Positions 11,657-25,290 of a stretch of 64,000 bases of DNA are shown here, one piece after another (the stretch's first letter is position 1; each line of letters starts with the position of its first letter). The stretch is from Plantago major. Taxonomy: Eukaryota; Streptophyta; Magnoliopsida; Lamiales; Plantaginaceae. Under the pieces are notes generated by a model, which made no database searches, was not told the DNA's origin, and saw only the letters and a list, made by a program, of their open reading frames with translations. Where the stretch lies: NCBI GenBank assembly GCA_026545765.1, contig JAIFAC010000266.1, forward strand, positions 1 to 64,000, given 5' to 3'. The translations under genes and the position numbers were made by a program.

Positions 11657-13234
11657 TGTTAGAATATCTTTAGATTTTGATCAAGAACCTAACGACTTAT
11701 CTTAGCTCGTAAAGGTGGTTAGTACCCTCGTTCACTTGAACCGTAAAAGAGGAAAATCACTAAGTATGATAGTCTAGCAAATCTCAGATAGGATGTTAGG
11801 CCTCCAATGTAATTTTATTTCCTTAAAGAAGACCAAGAAGAATGCATCCAGCAGGAGAGTTCAACCAATTTTGAAGTTTTAAAGACTGCATAAGATTGTT
11901 GAAGACAAAGGTTATCAGATACCTATGTCCAGATATCTTTGATAAACAAGTGTTTCTCAATAAACAAGTTTTGCAAAAGATATCTGAGAACGCAAGGTTT
12001 CTGAACGAGGAAAAGTGCCCACAGATATCTACACTCGATACCTTCGATAAAACTATGTTTTTCCGGAAACAATTTTCAAAAGGTATCCGAGATGAGAAGG
12101 TCTCGAAAGGGACATGCAATGCTTCGTAGCGCATAGTTCCAGCACTCAGGACAAAAATAGTACAATGCAATAAATGCGTAGACAATTTGAACAAAAGAGG
12201 AAATCTCAAAAGAGACAACGCCTTCTCGATTACTATTTTCGATATTAATAGTTTGAATTTCATTAAACCTAATGTATACTATTCAAACGGCATGATTTTC
12301 AACTATAAATATCAACACTTAGAATGGTTGAAACACACAGATTTTACATCGAAAATACCAAGCCTCCGAGAATACATCTAGTGGTATTTTCTCTCAAGCA
12401 TACAAGTCTTCAACCTACTTATTCTTCAAATTACCATGACTAAGCTCTTCAATTCTAAGTAGCACGAAAGTTCGAGTGTCCGATCCTTAACAAGCATTGC
12501 TATCGTGAAGGAGTTGAATCAAAAGATCAAGTATCCGAGATTCATTCTCTAGAACATTTATCATAGACTTGGGTCAAGAAGAACATATCACCACACATTG
12601 TGAAGTGTGTTATGACTCTTGTTTAAGAAGGTAGTATTACATAACCTAGAAGTTATTAATCTACCAAACCCGAAACTACCTTAACCAATACCTTAACGGC
12701 GTGGAGTATGGAAGTACTTAGTTTGGGAAACTAAGGAATAACTCCAAGGTTACTGAGCATAGGAAGTACTTAGTTTGGAAAACTAAGGAACAGCTCAAAG
12801 GTTTCTGAGTATAGGAAGTACTTGGCTGAGAAAGCCGAGGAATAACTCAGGGGGAACACTTGGTTGGGAACCTAGTGTATTTAGGAATCGAGAGAAGATA
12901 TTTGTAAGGTGAACTCAATTATCTGTCTTAGTGGATTCTAGGTCTGAGAAAGGTCAAGTGGATTAGTCAAGGATTACGCCACCTTCGGATACCACTATAA
13001 AGATCGGTGTTATTTACTTTCTGCAATTTATTACTTGCTTTATTTACCTTGCTGAGTATTTACACATATTTTGCTGAGCACGTGCACTTATCACAGAAAA
13101 GTCTTCCGCTCTCTGAAATTAAGTATCAGATATCTTCACAATCTGAGAAATTGTGTTTATCGACAAAAGTTATAAAAGACTATTCATCCCCCCCCCCCCT
13201 CTAGTCTTTTCCCTTGCCGTTATCTGGACCAACA
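11657..13234 (+). repeat. 5' LTR of element A
   Basis: Starts TGTTAG and ends CCAACA just before the primer site. Matched along its length by the LTRs of B and the 3' LTR of A. Contains a run of about 12 C near 13187-13200 and many AGATATCTGA-like words. Confidence 0.9.
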
Positions 13235-13236
13235 AG

Positions 13237-13248
13237 TGGTATCAGAGC
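13237..13248 (+). promoter_or_regulatory. Primer binding site of element A (tRNA-iMet type)
   Basis: TGGTATCAGAGC, complementary to the 3' end of initiator methionine tRNA, two bases after the LTR end. This is the usual site in plant copia elements. Confidence 0.9.
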
Positions 13249-13349
13249 AGGAGGTTCCCAAGCCTTCTGCACTGAACCTAGATCCCAGATAAGTGCCCAC
13301 TAACTGCTTTTCACCTACACTTGATTTGTGCTTAGTGTGTTTGCCGCAG

Positions 13350-14220
13350 GATGTCTTTACAGACACTCCAATTCTCAAGCCGGAATTATGAGAAATGGAA
13401 GAACAACATGATGCTCCACAGAAGCCATCTGATGAAATGATCAAGTAATAAAGAATGGCCCCATAGTCATTCAACAACTCAAGGTGTCATGGATGTTTCT
13501 AATGGTAGAGACAGAGTTCTATTGATGAAGAACCAAGTGGTGGTTCCTCACAAACAGTGCTTCAACCAATGGAAGACCCATCGTCAGTTATTTACTTGCC
13601 AAAGCTCAGAGATCTCTCGACATCTAAGATGCCAAGAGAAATCGATCGATGGTCGTGCTCGCATATCATCATATCGTCCACTCCAGAGCACATACAAGGT
13701 AAACCTGGGGTGCAACGCGAAAGTGGCCTGCAACCGATTGAGGAAATCTGCCACCGAGAAAACAAAGGAAAATAAGTTCAAGTTTTGAAGCTCAAATTCC
13801 AAAACTTTAAACAAGGTCCCACAAAGACTCTTCAAGAACTAGATTTTGCTCACAACATTGATGAGTGAAATGGTCGCACTTGGTGAAAGTGAGAGATACT
13901 CTAACTCAAAAGGTGAAGACTATCGTGAGAAGCTTGAATCAAAACCGAACACACTCAAGATTTTTATTTCAACCAAGTAATGCCAAATATCACCCAAAGA
14001 GAACTCTTTTCCCACTTAGCTATCACAACTATGAAACTACTCAGAGAACAAACAATTCGAGAAAGTTCACAATGTTGCTTTAGTAACACAAGGTACTTCA
14101 AAAGAAGGATACCAAGGAAATGATCGAGGAAGATGCTCTTCAGAAGCAAATGAGAAAATATGTCATTGGGAGATTGAGAAAGAAAAGCCAAAGAGAAGTC
14201 AAAAGCACCATAGGATTCGT
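13350..14220 (+). pseudogene. gag remnant of element A
   Basis: Collinear with the gag of element B (start of the SLQTLQF / SLSDAPI type region near 13351, then blocks related to B gag). It is much shorter than the B gag region and heavily broken; the zinc-knuckle part is not readable here. A fossil. Confidence 0.7.
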
Positions 14221-17200
14221 AATCAAGTTTGGAGCCCTTACAATCTCAAGTACTACATGTAAAGGGATTGAAATATAATCTCCTAAGCATGAGTCAATTA
14301 GTAGACAAAGGGTACATCACAAGATCAAGTCAAAATCAGCAAAGTAATTGACAATGAGTCAAAGGCATACTTGGTTGCTAGCGAAAAGGAAATCTTTATG
14401 TTGTTGATCGTCATCCGCCACAATCAAGAATGTCTCATGGTGAGTCAATCTGCCACATCAAGAAAAGCTGCTATGGCATAAAAGAATGAGTCACTTGAAC
14501 TTCAAAACTCTGAACAAGCTAGCCAAGAAAGAATTGGTGGTTGGTTTACCCAAAATGGTATATAGAAAAGATGGTATATACTCAGCTTGCCAAATGGGAA
14601 AACAATCCAAAACATCTTTCAAGTCTACTTGGGGAAGAAGATCTATTATTATAATGCACAAACTGCCTACTAAAATTGAAAAAACGAGTCATTTTCCCTT
14701 AAGCAACAATCTGGTTTGCCTATTATTAAGTCTACTGGAGTTCCCTATGCCTATAAATGTGGTGCCCTTGTAACATTATCACTATTCGACATGAAAAAAA
14801 TGAAGAGAATTGAGCAATTATTTGTAGACGGGTAAAACTTGTGTACAAGAGAAAGGTATTCTAAATAAGAGTAATACGTGGATTATACACCGCGTTAAAA
14901 AAGATATTAGACGAGTAATTGTTTTGCAAGTCTAGTTATAAGGGAAAGACGATCCCAAAGTTACACGCGTTATAAAAAGAGAAGTCTTTAGCCTTGCTTT
15001 TTAGTCAAGTACATAGGATCGCTTATCGTAAATGTTACATATGGATCTTTTGAATCCTCTCAGACTAGCTATGCAGAAAAAGTATGGTCCGTTGTTGTTG
15101 ATGATTACTCAAGATTCACTTCAGTATTTCTCAAACAAAAATCATGCAAGGGTTGAGATACCCAACTTGTCAATAAGCTTGAAGTCATGAAAATGACAAG
15201 GTATCTAATCGTATCGCACTATGGTAATCGAGTTTGTGAACCAGTACATAAAAAAGTTTTATACCTGCAAAGGTATACAACATCAACTATCTTCCGTAAG
15301 GACATCACAACAAAATGGTGTTGCTGAAAGGAAGAATAGGACCCTAAAAGAAGCAGCAAGAACAATGCTTGCTGACACTGAAATAAGTGAAATCTATTGG
15401 GTTTAAGCTGTTAACACAGCCTGCTACACTCAAAATAGATGTTTGATTAACAAACACCATGACAAAACTCCTTATGAGTTTTTGATTGGTAGACCCCCTA
15501 GTATCAAACATCTAAAAGTGTTTGGTTGCAGATGTTTTGTTCTTAACAATGGAAAAGAATACTTGAGAACATTTCAACCAAAAGCAGATGAAGGAGTATT
15601 TCTTGGTTATTCTCTGAATAGCAAAGCCTACAGAATCTACAACAAAAAGAATGCAAAAGATTGAAGAATCTGTTCATGTAGTCTTCTACGAAGGAAACAA
15701 GAAAGTACCCTTGAATGAAGAACTCTCAGATAGGTTCAAAGAGCTAATGATTAAAGATTCTGAAGAAGAATCCTCAAAAGGAAACAATTCTATCATTCAC
15801 TTAGAGGATGAATCTGACGATGAAAAGCAACCATTGCTTAGTAACAACCAGATGACTCTAAGACATGATGAAGAATTTCTATGAGAATTCCAAAAATGGA
15901 ATAGGTTACTGAGAACCTTCATCATGAAGAGGTTTCTGAGAATGAGATTACTGAAAATTAAATTCCAAATACCTCTAACACTGAAAAAGTGTCAGATATC
16001 CATGGCATTTCCCATGAGTCAGATATCTCAGATACTGCACAAGTATCCTATCAAGATCATATTGATTCACATTCAGATCAAAATGATATTGATCCTACTA
16101 GTTCAAAACCCATTATGAAATGGATAAGAAATCATCCTGCCAAGGATATGATCGGTCCTTTAGAACAAGGAGTTAGAACTAGGAGAGCAATTGCTGACTC
16201 TCTTTATGGATGTTTCATCTCAAATATTGAACATAAAACTATAGAAGAAGCATTGAAGGATCAAGATTGGATCTCTGCAATGCAAGAAGAGTTGGATCAA
16301 TTTGAGAGAAACAAAGTGAAACCGTTCCATTTGTTGACTAATATCCGTAATTGGAACCAAGTGGGTTTTGTAAATAAAATGAATGAGTCGATGAAATAAC
16401 GTAAACAAAGCAAGGTTGGTTGCCAAGGGATTCACCCAGACAGAAGAACTAGATTTTGACGAGTCATATGCTCCAGTTGCAAGATTGGACGCAATCAGAC
16501 CATTTCTAGCCTTTGCAGCTCATAATGACTTTAAAGTCTATCAGATGGATGTTAAAAGTGCATTCCTAAACGGTGAACTTGCTGAAGAAGTCTATGTTGA
16601 ACAACCACCGTGCTTTGAGGTTTCCACGTAAAGTAGAATGGGTTATAAGCTTCTAAAGCTCAGATGGATCGGAACAGTTCGAGAGCATGGTATGATACTT
16701 TAGCCAAATACTTGTCGGAAAGTGGCTTCAAGAAAGGAGATGTTGATAAAACACTCTTTACTTTGAACCATGAAGGGAAACTACTTCTAGTCCAAGTATA
16801 TGTTGATGACATTATATTTGGATCTAAAGATAAGCAACTTTGTGAAGACTTTGCTGAGCTCATGAAAAGTAAATTTGAGATGAGTATGATGGGAGAATTA
16901 AACTACTTCCTAGGATTGCAAGTCAAGCAACTTAATGATGGAATATTCATTAGTCAAACAAAGTATGCAAATGACATTATCAACAAGTTTAATCTAAAGC
17001 CTTCTGAAAAGAATGCTAAGATACCTATGAGCATTGGAACCAAAATGACCTATATTGAATCTGACAAGAGTGTTGAAGAACACAAGTATAGGAAATTGAT
17101 TGGGTCTCTCGCACCTCACTGCAAGTAGACCTGATATTCAATATGCAGTTGGAGTGTGTGCTAGATTTCAAACAAATCCAATGCAATCACACTACAACAT

Positions 17201-17765
17201 TGCTATGAAAATATTAAGGTATGTAAAGGGTACTGTAGAAGTTGGATTGTGGTATCCAAAAGACAGTGGATTGATTTTAGTTAGCTATTCTGATGCTGAC
17301 TATGCTGGATCATTGCTTGATAGAAAAAGCACCTCAGGAACTTGTCAATTTTTTGGTGCCAGATTAATATCATGGTTCAGCAAGAAACAAAACTCAATTG
17401 GCACATCTACCACAGAGGCTGAATATATTGCTGCTGGGTGTTGTGCTTCACAGATATTGTGGATACAACAACAACTCAGAGACTATGAGGTCAATGAAGA
17501 GAAAACTCCGATTTTCTGTGACAACACAAGTGCTATTGCCATAACTCATAATCCTAAGTTTCATGCAAGAACAAAGCACATTGATGTTAGACACCACTTC
17601 ATTAGAGACCATGTTGAAAAAGGCAACATAGAGATACTCAAGATTGGTACTGAAGACCAACTTGCAGATATCTTTACAAAGCCTTTGCAAGAAAGCAGGT
17701 TCTTAATTAACCTTGAGACACAGTCTTGGGTTAATGGAGTTACCAACGGAACTGAAAAGTTCTAA
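14220..17765 (+). pseudogene. pol remnant of element A (integrase, RT, RNase H)
   Basis: Copia-type pol in pieces. Near 14250-14350 is the end of a protease-like region. Integrase shows MSHLNFKTLNKLAKKELVVG (14486 on) and QQNGVAERKNRTLKEAARTM (about 15306). Reverse transcriptase shows [20 protein letters not shown] (16416 on) and the catalytic YVDDIIFGSKD (about 16798). RNase H and the C-terminus run 17100-17765 with SDADYAGSLLDRKSTSGTC and the TSTTEAEYIA core. Many breaks; only RNase H is a long clean block. Confidence 0.88.
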
Positions 17766-18696
17766 TCTCTGAGATGAGGATTTAGAAAGGAGAAAGATAT
17801 CTGGATCAGGTATCTAGATATTCAAGGCAAAAAGGTATATGAGACGGGAACTCATATACTAAAAGAAGCTAAGAATGTGAGTGGGACAGGAACTCAATAT
17901 GATTAAGAAGGGAAAAAGGAGAGATAAGATATCTGGAACAGGAATCCAGAATATCAAAGGCAAAAGGTGAAACACTTAGCAAACAAGTAGCTAAGACGAC
18001 AATTTTCGATATCAAAAGTTAAAGGGTAAAATGACTATTTGAAGATTTCTGAGACAGGTACTCAGATATCTAGATCACTCAGTGAGGGGGAACACAAAAG
18101 AGAATAGTACAACTGTCTCCAGTCAACTACTCTCTTGAAATATGTATTATCTCTATCTTTGTGTAAAACATGAACAGATACTGAGTGTGAGATAGACTCA
18201 GATACAAAAATTGTCCCTTAGTCACACAGAAGAAATGTGATTCAGATAGCTAATCGCCAAAATTCATTAATTGGGCACAATCACATGGGTTGATTGTGAT
18301 CATTGCTGGAAAAGCAATCCCAACCATTGATGAAATGGGCGTTCCATTTTAAAGGCCGAGATTAATTTTCAGAAAATAGTGGATCAGAAAACTCGACGTG
18401 CCCACTAAGCATTTAATGCAAATCAATTTTACCCACGCCATCAAGACGCATTACGTATACAAATGCACAAAATTAATTTGTGTATTTTTGCCTGTTGGAA
18501 TTACACTGCTATATATATAGGATTTTGGCAAAAGAAATCACTTTCGCCTAATCCTACATTTGCTCTTGCACAAAAACTGCAAAATTCTCTCAAATCTCTT
18601 TGCAACTATTAATCCCCTCTTAGTTTTTCTGCAAAGAATCACTAATTTCCTACCTTAATCTCTTCTCGTTTTTCAAAAACTCCACTATTTAAAGAG
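17766..18696 (+). other. Spacer between pol and the additional ORF, element A
   Basis: Non-coding. The first third has repeated phrases of the type AGATATCTGGA...CAGGAA. The last part carries the TATA-like box at 18509-18521. The arrangement is shared with B (27158-28000, opposite strand), so it is a fixed part of the family. Confidence 0.6.
18509..18521 (+). promoter_or_regulatory. TATA-like box upstream of the additional ORF, element A
   Basis: CTATATATATAGG about 185 bases before the ORF start ATG at 18697. The counterpart in B is at 27329-27338, about 175 bases before its ATG. Conservation in both copies supports a separate promoter for this ORF. That it is used is inference. Confidence 0.5.
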
Positions 18697-19962
18697 ATGG
18701 CTCCCAAACGTGCTTCTACTCAGAAATCCTGTTACTAAATCCGATCATCGAAAAGCAAGCACCAAGGTCAAGTTATAACAAACAATCGGTTGATTGAGAG
18801 TTCAATCCGGATCATTGGACTTCAAATCACATGATGATTTGGGTGGTGCCATGATCGAGGAATACCGTAGTCAGAATAGAAACTGCATCGACAGAAAGGG
18901 TACTTGATATGCTTGAAAAGGCACAAATCAAGGGCTTTCTATCGCTCTTCCCAAAGGAGTTTCTTCATTGATGTCCCGGAGTTTTACAACAACTCCACAA
19001 TTATCTCCAAAGTCTCAAGGCACCGAGACAAATGTCTATCAAGACCAAAGTCCAAGAAATCATATCGACTTAAACAACTTTTTGTGTCGCTTGAACTTCA
19101 AAATCTAGGAAAGGATTTTGAAATTGACACCAAGGATGAAGATCTCCTTGAAGGTGTGAAGCAACTATACAGGATGTGTGTGATCTTGATGCCGCACACA
19201 CCCATCGACTTTAAGCTTGTCACATAAGGACCGTATATCCGTTGGTCCACCGATGTGTCAGCATGCATCATTCACGATGATTTGATGGTCTACAAGGAGG
19301 TGTCACCAGATAAGTCAAGAACGCTGATGATGATGTTCTTGTTGAATCAACAAGACAAAAGGCCGGAAAACCCTTTTAATTGGGGAAGTACGCTTCATGA
19401 AATTTGTGAAGAAGATGCGCTTTGAGCCTAAAATCGTTAAGGCCTTGAGCCAAAACCCACAAGAAGCTATGGACCAAGATTTGCTACTTCGGAGTGCCTT
19501 GGCATTGAGCTCGAGAGACGGACATTGCCAATAGTAACCTACTCTACAAATATGAGTATACAAACATGATGAAAAAGGTTACTGCATCTCAGAAAGGTTC
19601 CAAGAAACAAAAGACTGATGAGGTATCTGAAAGTTCCATTGCGACCAAGAGGCCTAGAACTTCACAAAAGAAGTATCCTGACAAAACAGAAGGCATACCC
19701 TCTATGGATATCGACTCTCAGATACCTGCCGCCACTCATCGATGAACTCATCAATGCAGATGAACTCATCAATGCTGCAGAGTGCATTGCAGATGAACTT
19801 ATCAATGCTGATAAAAGCAGTGAGAAACTTCATACTCTCTCTGCAGAAGCAGCAGGAATTGTTGATAACTCCGTTCCAGATTTCGATGACGAATCGGACG
19901 AGGAGAAGATCCCAGCCCCCAAGGTTAATTAAAAAGTAACAAAGGTCACGGGAAGGAGGACC
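18697..19962 (+). pseudogene. Additional ORF (aORF) of element A, first part, broken
   Basis: Begins MAPK and follows the same course as the aORF of B: a region like the N-terminal domain of 'putative plant transposon protein' ORFs (EFYNNS, then LFVSLELQNLGKDFEIDTKD), then a Lys/Ser-rich part with ADELINA-type short repeats (about 19740-19810). The sequence is cut at 19962-19967 by insertion of B and resumes at 35543. Function unknown. Position after pol matches the env-like slot of SIRE elements, but I see no signal peptide or clear membrane span. Several breaks. Confidence 0.6.
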
Positions 19963-19967
19963 AAAAG
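19963..19967. other. Target site duplication of element B (left)
   Basis: AAAAG, repeated at 35543-35547 after the other end of B. It shows that B is a clean insertion into A. Confidence 0.9.
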
Positions 19968-21532
19968 TGTTGGTCCAGATACCGGCAAAGTAAAACACTC
20001 GAGGGGGGGGGGGGTGAATAGTCTTTTAAAACTTTTGTCGATAAGCGCTTCTCATATATCTGAAGATATCTCGATACTTAATTTCGTAGAGCGAAGACTT
20101 TTCTGGATAAGTGCGTGCTCAGCAAGATAGGTGTAAATACTTTGCAAGGTAAATAAAGCAAGTAATAAATGTAGAAAGTAAATAACACAAGTCTTTTTAT
20201 AGTGGTATCTGAAGGTGGCGTAATCCTTCAACTAATCCACTTCGGCCTTTCTCAGACCTAGAATCCACTAAGATGTATAATTGAGGTAACCTTACAAGTA
20301 TCTTCTCTCGATTCCTAAATACACTAGTTCCCAACCAAGTGTTCCCCGAGTTATTCCCCGCTTTCTCACCAAGTACTTCCCACTCGTAAACCTCTTTCCG
20401 AGTTGTTCCTTAGTTTCCCAAACTAAGTACTTCATGTACTCACGCCGATTAAGGTGTTGGTTAAGGTAGTTTGTCAGGTGAGCTTTTTTTTAATAACTTG
20501 TTCAGTTAAGTAGAAAGCTCTATGAATCAAGTATACTTTAATACACTTTTCAATGTATGGTATCTTGTTCTTTACTGACCCAAGTCTATGATAAGTGTTC
20601 AAGAGAATGAATCTCAGATATGAAATCTTAGTTCAACTCCTTCAGATAACAATGCTTGTTAAGGATCGTGACACTTAGAACTTTTGTGCTACTTAGAATC
20701 AAGAGCTTTGGTCGCAATGTAAAGCTTGAAGGTAAGTAGTATGCTTGAGAGTTTGAAAGATAGTATTCAGGTTCTTGTGTAAGTTCGTTCTAAGGTGTGT
20801 TCTCAAGCGCCTAAGTGTTGATATTTATAGATGAATTTGAGTGCCGCTTGATTAGTATCCGCTAGTTTAAATCAAATTCAAACTATTGATATCCGAGTAT
20901 AATCAGAGTACGCTTGTCTTCTTCTTGGTTACCGCTTTTGTTCGCATAATTCGTCACAAGATTCAATGCATTGTACTATACTTTGTCTGAGTGCCAACGG
21001 AACTATGCATCATCGTAGATCTTATACTATCATAGTTCTCTGAAGCTTTGCACGTCCTTTTTCCAGAGATTATCAAAACTCCAGATACCAATTGTTGAAA
21101 CAACTTGTTATAATATATTCCTTTTCATAAACATAGTTTATGTCCAAGGTATCTGAGTGTAGATATCTGTGGGCACTTTCCTCGTTTTAGAAGCCTTGTA
21201 TTTCTCGGATATATTTTGCAACACGCTTATTTTAAAATGCTTGTGTCTTCAAGATATCTCGTCATAGGTATCTGAAAAACCTTGTCTTCAAGAATCTTGT
21301 GCGCTTCAAATCTTCAAATCATGAACTTTTCTGCCGGATGCCTTCTTCGTCTTCTTTAGAGGAATAAAATTACATTCGAGACCTAACATCCTATACAAGA
21401 TTTTGCTAGACTATCATACTTAGTGAGTTTCCTCTTTACAAAGGTTCAAGTGAACCAAGAGTACTAACCACCTTTCTGAGCTAAGATAAGTCATTAGGTT
21501 GCTGATCAAAATCTAAACAAATAATCCTAACA
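19968..21532 (-). repeat. 3' LTR of element B
   Basis: On the minus strand starts TGTTAGGATT and ends CCAACA. Aligns along its length with the 5' LTR at 33942-35542, but differences are unevenly spread and concentrated in patches. Identity was not measured. Confidence 0.9.
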
Positions 21533-21547
21533 AATTTTCCCCATTTT
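21533..21547 (-). promoter_or_regulatory. Polypurine tract of element B
   Basis: Minus-strand AAAATGGGGAAAATT directly before the 3' LTR start, the normal primer for plus-strand DNA synthesis. Element A has a matching tract at 38775-38787. Confidence 0.75.
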
Positions 21548-22795
21548 GACCTGTCAACTATGACTATCTGACCTATTACAAATCTGGATGAGGAAACAAT
21601 CCACCACTTAATCATTTCTTATGATCTTTCAATTCATATAATTAAGTGCGTAGTAAACATCAACCAAATCACAAGGTGTGATCTTTGTTGACAAGTTATC
21701 TTTTATAGATTGATATCCGAGTAGTTCATCATATATGTTACAATGAAAGTTCAGATAACTTTTACAAGATAAAACAACAATAAGGTACAGTCAGCAAGAT
21801 ACAAGAAAAAAAATTACATAGTAAATTAGGACAACAGGAGTAACCAAGCTCCAAGTGAACATCCTAACAAACTAGTCTTCAAGTCTTCAAAATGCTCCAT
21901 GGATCAATCAGAAATTTCCTATCACCAAACCTTCTTATATCATCGAGTAGTCATAGAGAAGAGTTCGACAATCATCTCGTGTCTCCGCAAATCCACGACT
22001 TCTTTGTAGGTTTTGGTAGGATTTTCTTGACAAATGCTTGACCCACATATACTTTTTTTCCATATCCAGGCATGCACAATCTTGATATCTGATAGCTTTA
22101 AATAATCATATATGATCCTCAGATATTTGATGTCATCCTTATATTGTTCTTCATCCATGTAGACGGACTCATAGGGTTCCACAAAAAGTCTTGGCCTTGC
22201 CTGCTTTCAATCGATTAGGAATTTTGTGCACATCATCCGCTTTCCATAAGGACATTCATCAGAGAGGTCCTTCTTCATGGCTTTTATCCTGTTGATAACT
22301 TCAAAATCCAACCAGTTTTTGATGTGGTTGGTGTTAATCAAGAATGGTTTGTCTTTTCTCCATGCCATGAGTTGTTTATGGATTGTTTCTGGAAACCTTG
22401 AATTCAGCAGTAAATGCTTGAGTTCCAGAATCCAGTAGCCATTTTTCTGATTTATGCACCTGTAGACAGAGGAGTTGTTGTCAGTCTTCACATACTCAAT
22501 TTTGGCTTCTTCTGGCCTGAGTGGAAGTTGACTTTTTCTCTTTTCAGCTCTTAGTCTATTCCTCCTTTGCCTTGAATTTTCCCTTGAGGGATTGCTTGAA
22601 GAGCCACCGATAGACTTGGTATTTTCGTAGGGTATTTTAGTCGCAAAGGCTTTGCAGCTATGGGCTCAGATAGACTATCAACCCTTTTTCTTTTGCTGTG
22701 AAGAGGAGTTCATCTTCATTAGTCTCTTCATCATCATCATCAAGATTAATTCTTGTGAAAGTTTTACAGCCTTCTTCATTGCCCAGGGATTTGAT

Positions 22796-22850
22796 TTCTT
22801 CTTCTTCTTCTTCTTCTTCTTCTTCTTCTTCTTCTTCTTCTTCTTCTTCA
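22796..22850. repeat. (TTC)n / (GAA)n microsatellite, poly-Glu in element B
   Basis: About 18 TTC triplets on the + strand, read as a run of Glu on the minus strand in the additional ORF. The same place in A (37460-37505) has a shorter GAA run, so length is unstable between copies. Confidence 0.9.
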
Positions 22851-25212
22851 GAAGACTCATAAATCCCTCTTACTTGTCTTCTCCTTGGAGTCTTGGTAAT
22901 CCTTGGAGGTTTCGTACATGGCCTTGTTACCATTGAAGTTCCTTCATTGGTTTTAAAGTAGCTACTATTTGCAAAGCAAATTTTACTTGAGGAGGGCTCA
23001 TTGATTCCGAGTGGTGGTGGAAGTTTTCTTATTTCTTCTTCCTCTCTGAGCAGCACCAGCTCTAGATTTCTTCTTATATCCTTCTCCTTCTTCCCATTCC
23101 TCCTGACTTTGAGGTCCATATTTGTACAATCCTTCCCCCTTAGTCATTGTTGGCTGACTAAGTCTCAGAAAGGATTCTGAGAAATACTCAAAATGTCCTT
23201 GTAAGTAGTTATAGGCAGTGACCAACTTCTGAAGTTCAGCTTTGAGCTCCTGATTTTGTTTGATAAGTCCATTTTCCTTATCGCTGAGCTCTTAATGGGC
23301 CTTGAATGACATCTGCTTCCAGAAAGATAGCTAGCCTCTTCAAAGGCTTTGCACCAAGTTTTGTTCATCATCCCTAACCATGCCTAGGTCTTTCTCGAGC
23401 AATGACCGGTGGTTGTCCTCGAGTGATGAGCTCTGAATGTCTTCATTTCGCAGAGACCGATGCAAAGGGCTTTATCTTGAGAAAATAACTCCTTCTTCAA
23501 TTTAGCCAAGATTGATATCCGCTCAAGTATTCATTGAGTTGACATTTGGCGCCTTTGTCAATATTTCAGGCAATCGATTTCTTTTCAAATGAGAAACCGC
23601 TAAGTGTTCATTGTGGTGTTCTCGCCAATTTCTTCTCTTCTTCATCATCCGAAATATCACCAAGGATCTTCATCCTCTTGGACATTTTCAAGATTTTCTA
23701 GTCCAAAGAACCATCTCGTAGATGGGCTTCTTTCCTTTAGAGAGGAGGATGGTATATCTTTTGATGGTGATGCGACTTTAGCATCATGCTTTTCTTCAGA
23801 TACTTCTTCAAGATTCTAGCTCCTTAGCAATGGCATTTACAAAGATCCTGGAGCTCTTTGACCTCAGAGTAAGCTACCATTTCTTGTAAGTATTGATCTT
23901 GAAGCTGATTAAGCTTATCTCTGGATTTAGCTAGCTCTTCTTCCAGTTGAAGATGGAGTTGTTGTTCTTCTTCCAACAGTTGTTTGAGTTGAGCAGCTCT
24001 GGTTTGTGTATTCAATATCTTCTGAGTTGTTTCCTCAGAGTGCTCAACTACTTGTTCAGCAGTGTCCTTTTGTTGTTGGGAAGATGGATGGGTAGATTTC
24101 TGGGGAGATGGAGGAGGGGATTTTTGTGATGTCCTCTCAATGTGTTTTTCAGCAACTGAGGCACTCTTTCTCTGTGTAATCCCTCCTGTCCCTGGTGCAG
24201 GGGCATCATCATCATCCTTCTTATCATCCTCATCCTTGCGATGGTCAGAAGGAGAATCTTCATAGTCATTCTCATCAGTCTCCTTCTCTTCTTCATCTTC
24301 AGAGACCAGATTGATCACTTCTGGAATAGTGATAATTTGCCCATTTACCTCCTCTTGTTCAGAGGGTATGCATTGTAAGGTCTGGGGAAAAGTAGGCTTG
24401 AATGCCATCTGCATTCTGGTCTGACCATCTGCCTTCTCAAAAGCTTCTATGAGCTTGTGTGCAGCTTCTTTGATAAAGTCCTTATGCATCAGAGTAGCAA
24501 AAGAGTACTGCTCTGTTGGGAACATAGAATGGACATAATTCTCCAAGTCAAAAGCTCTGACTCTTCTCAATTGGTGATCAGTCACCTTTGTTAATTCAGT
24601 CAGATCTGAGCTTCTGAGCTTTTGCCACTCTCTGAAACACTTGAGATGTTTCTTTAGTGTGTGGTTCTTAAAGAATGTAAGCATGCCTTCTGTTGAGAAT
24701 GCAGAAGCCTTTTGCACACTTGTTTGAGCCTGAATGAATACATCAGGCTCAGAGACTCGTACTACTGAGGTAGGGAGCTCCTCAGATATCTTGTTGTGAG
24801 GTGGGACTTGGAAGTCCGTCCTCATCAACCTTTCTTCGCTTGAACCTCCGCTGAGGCTCAGATACTTGTCTCTCAAAGACTTGTGCAGTCTCTGGAATCT
24901 TTTCTTGTGATGAAGGCCTTGATGCCTCATCAATTTCCATATGTTGTGAGGATTGAGTGGGCAATTCCTCAGCAACTTCTACTTCTTTTTTAACCTTCTC
25001 TGCAGAAGGTTCAGATACTTGTTTCTCAGAGACCTTGGAAGTCTCTGGATTCTTCTCTGAAGAGATAGACTTTTCCGCCTCTTCATTCTTCTTTCGCTTG
25101 GAGCCCGTGGAGATGTGCCCTGCTCCTTAAGTGGTGAGGCTATGGAAGCCTCCTTCTCATATTCTGAGATAAGCTTTGCAGCTTCCTCTTGTTCTTGTGT
25201 TTCTAATTCAGC

Positions 25213-25290
25213 CTGTAACAAAGAAATTATAATAAGTAACAAGATTTAGGCATAAGTTATCACAAGTAAAGAGTTAAACCATTCAAATAC
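25213..25290 (-). other. Retained intron-like segment in the aORF of B
   Basis: 78 bp with GT at the donor side and TTTGTTACAG at the acceptor, followed by GCTGAATTAGAAACACAAG, the same exon start as after the first intron of A (36150). The other four introns of A have no counterpart in B. Confidence 0.7.

Noticed and set aside
22652-22936. + strand frame with poly-Phe
   Set aside because: Antisense of the GAA repeat in element B.
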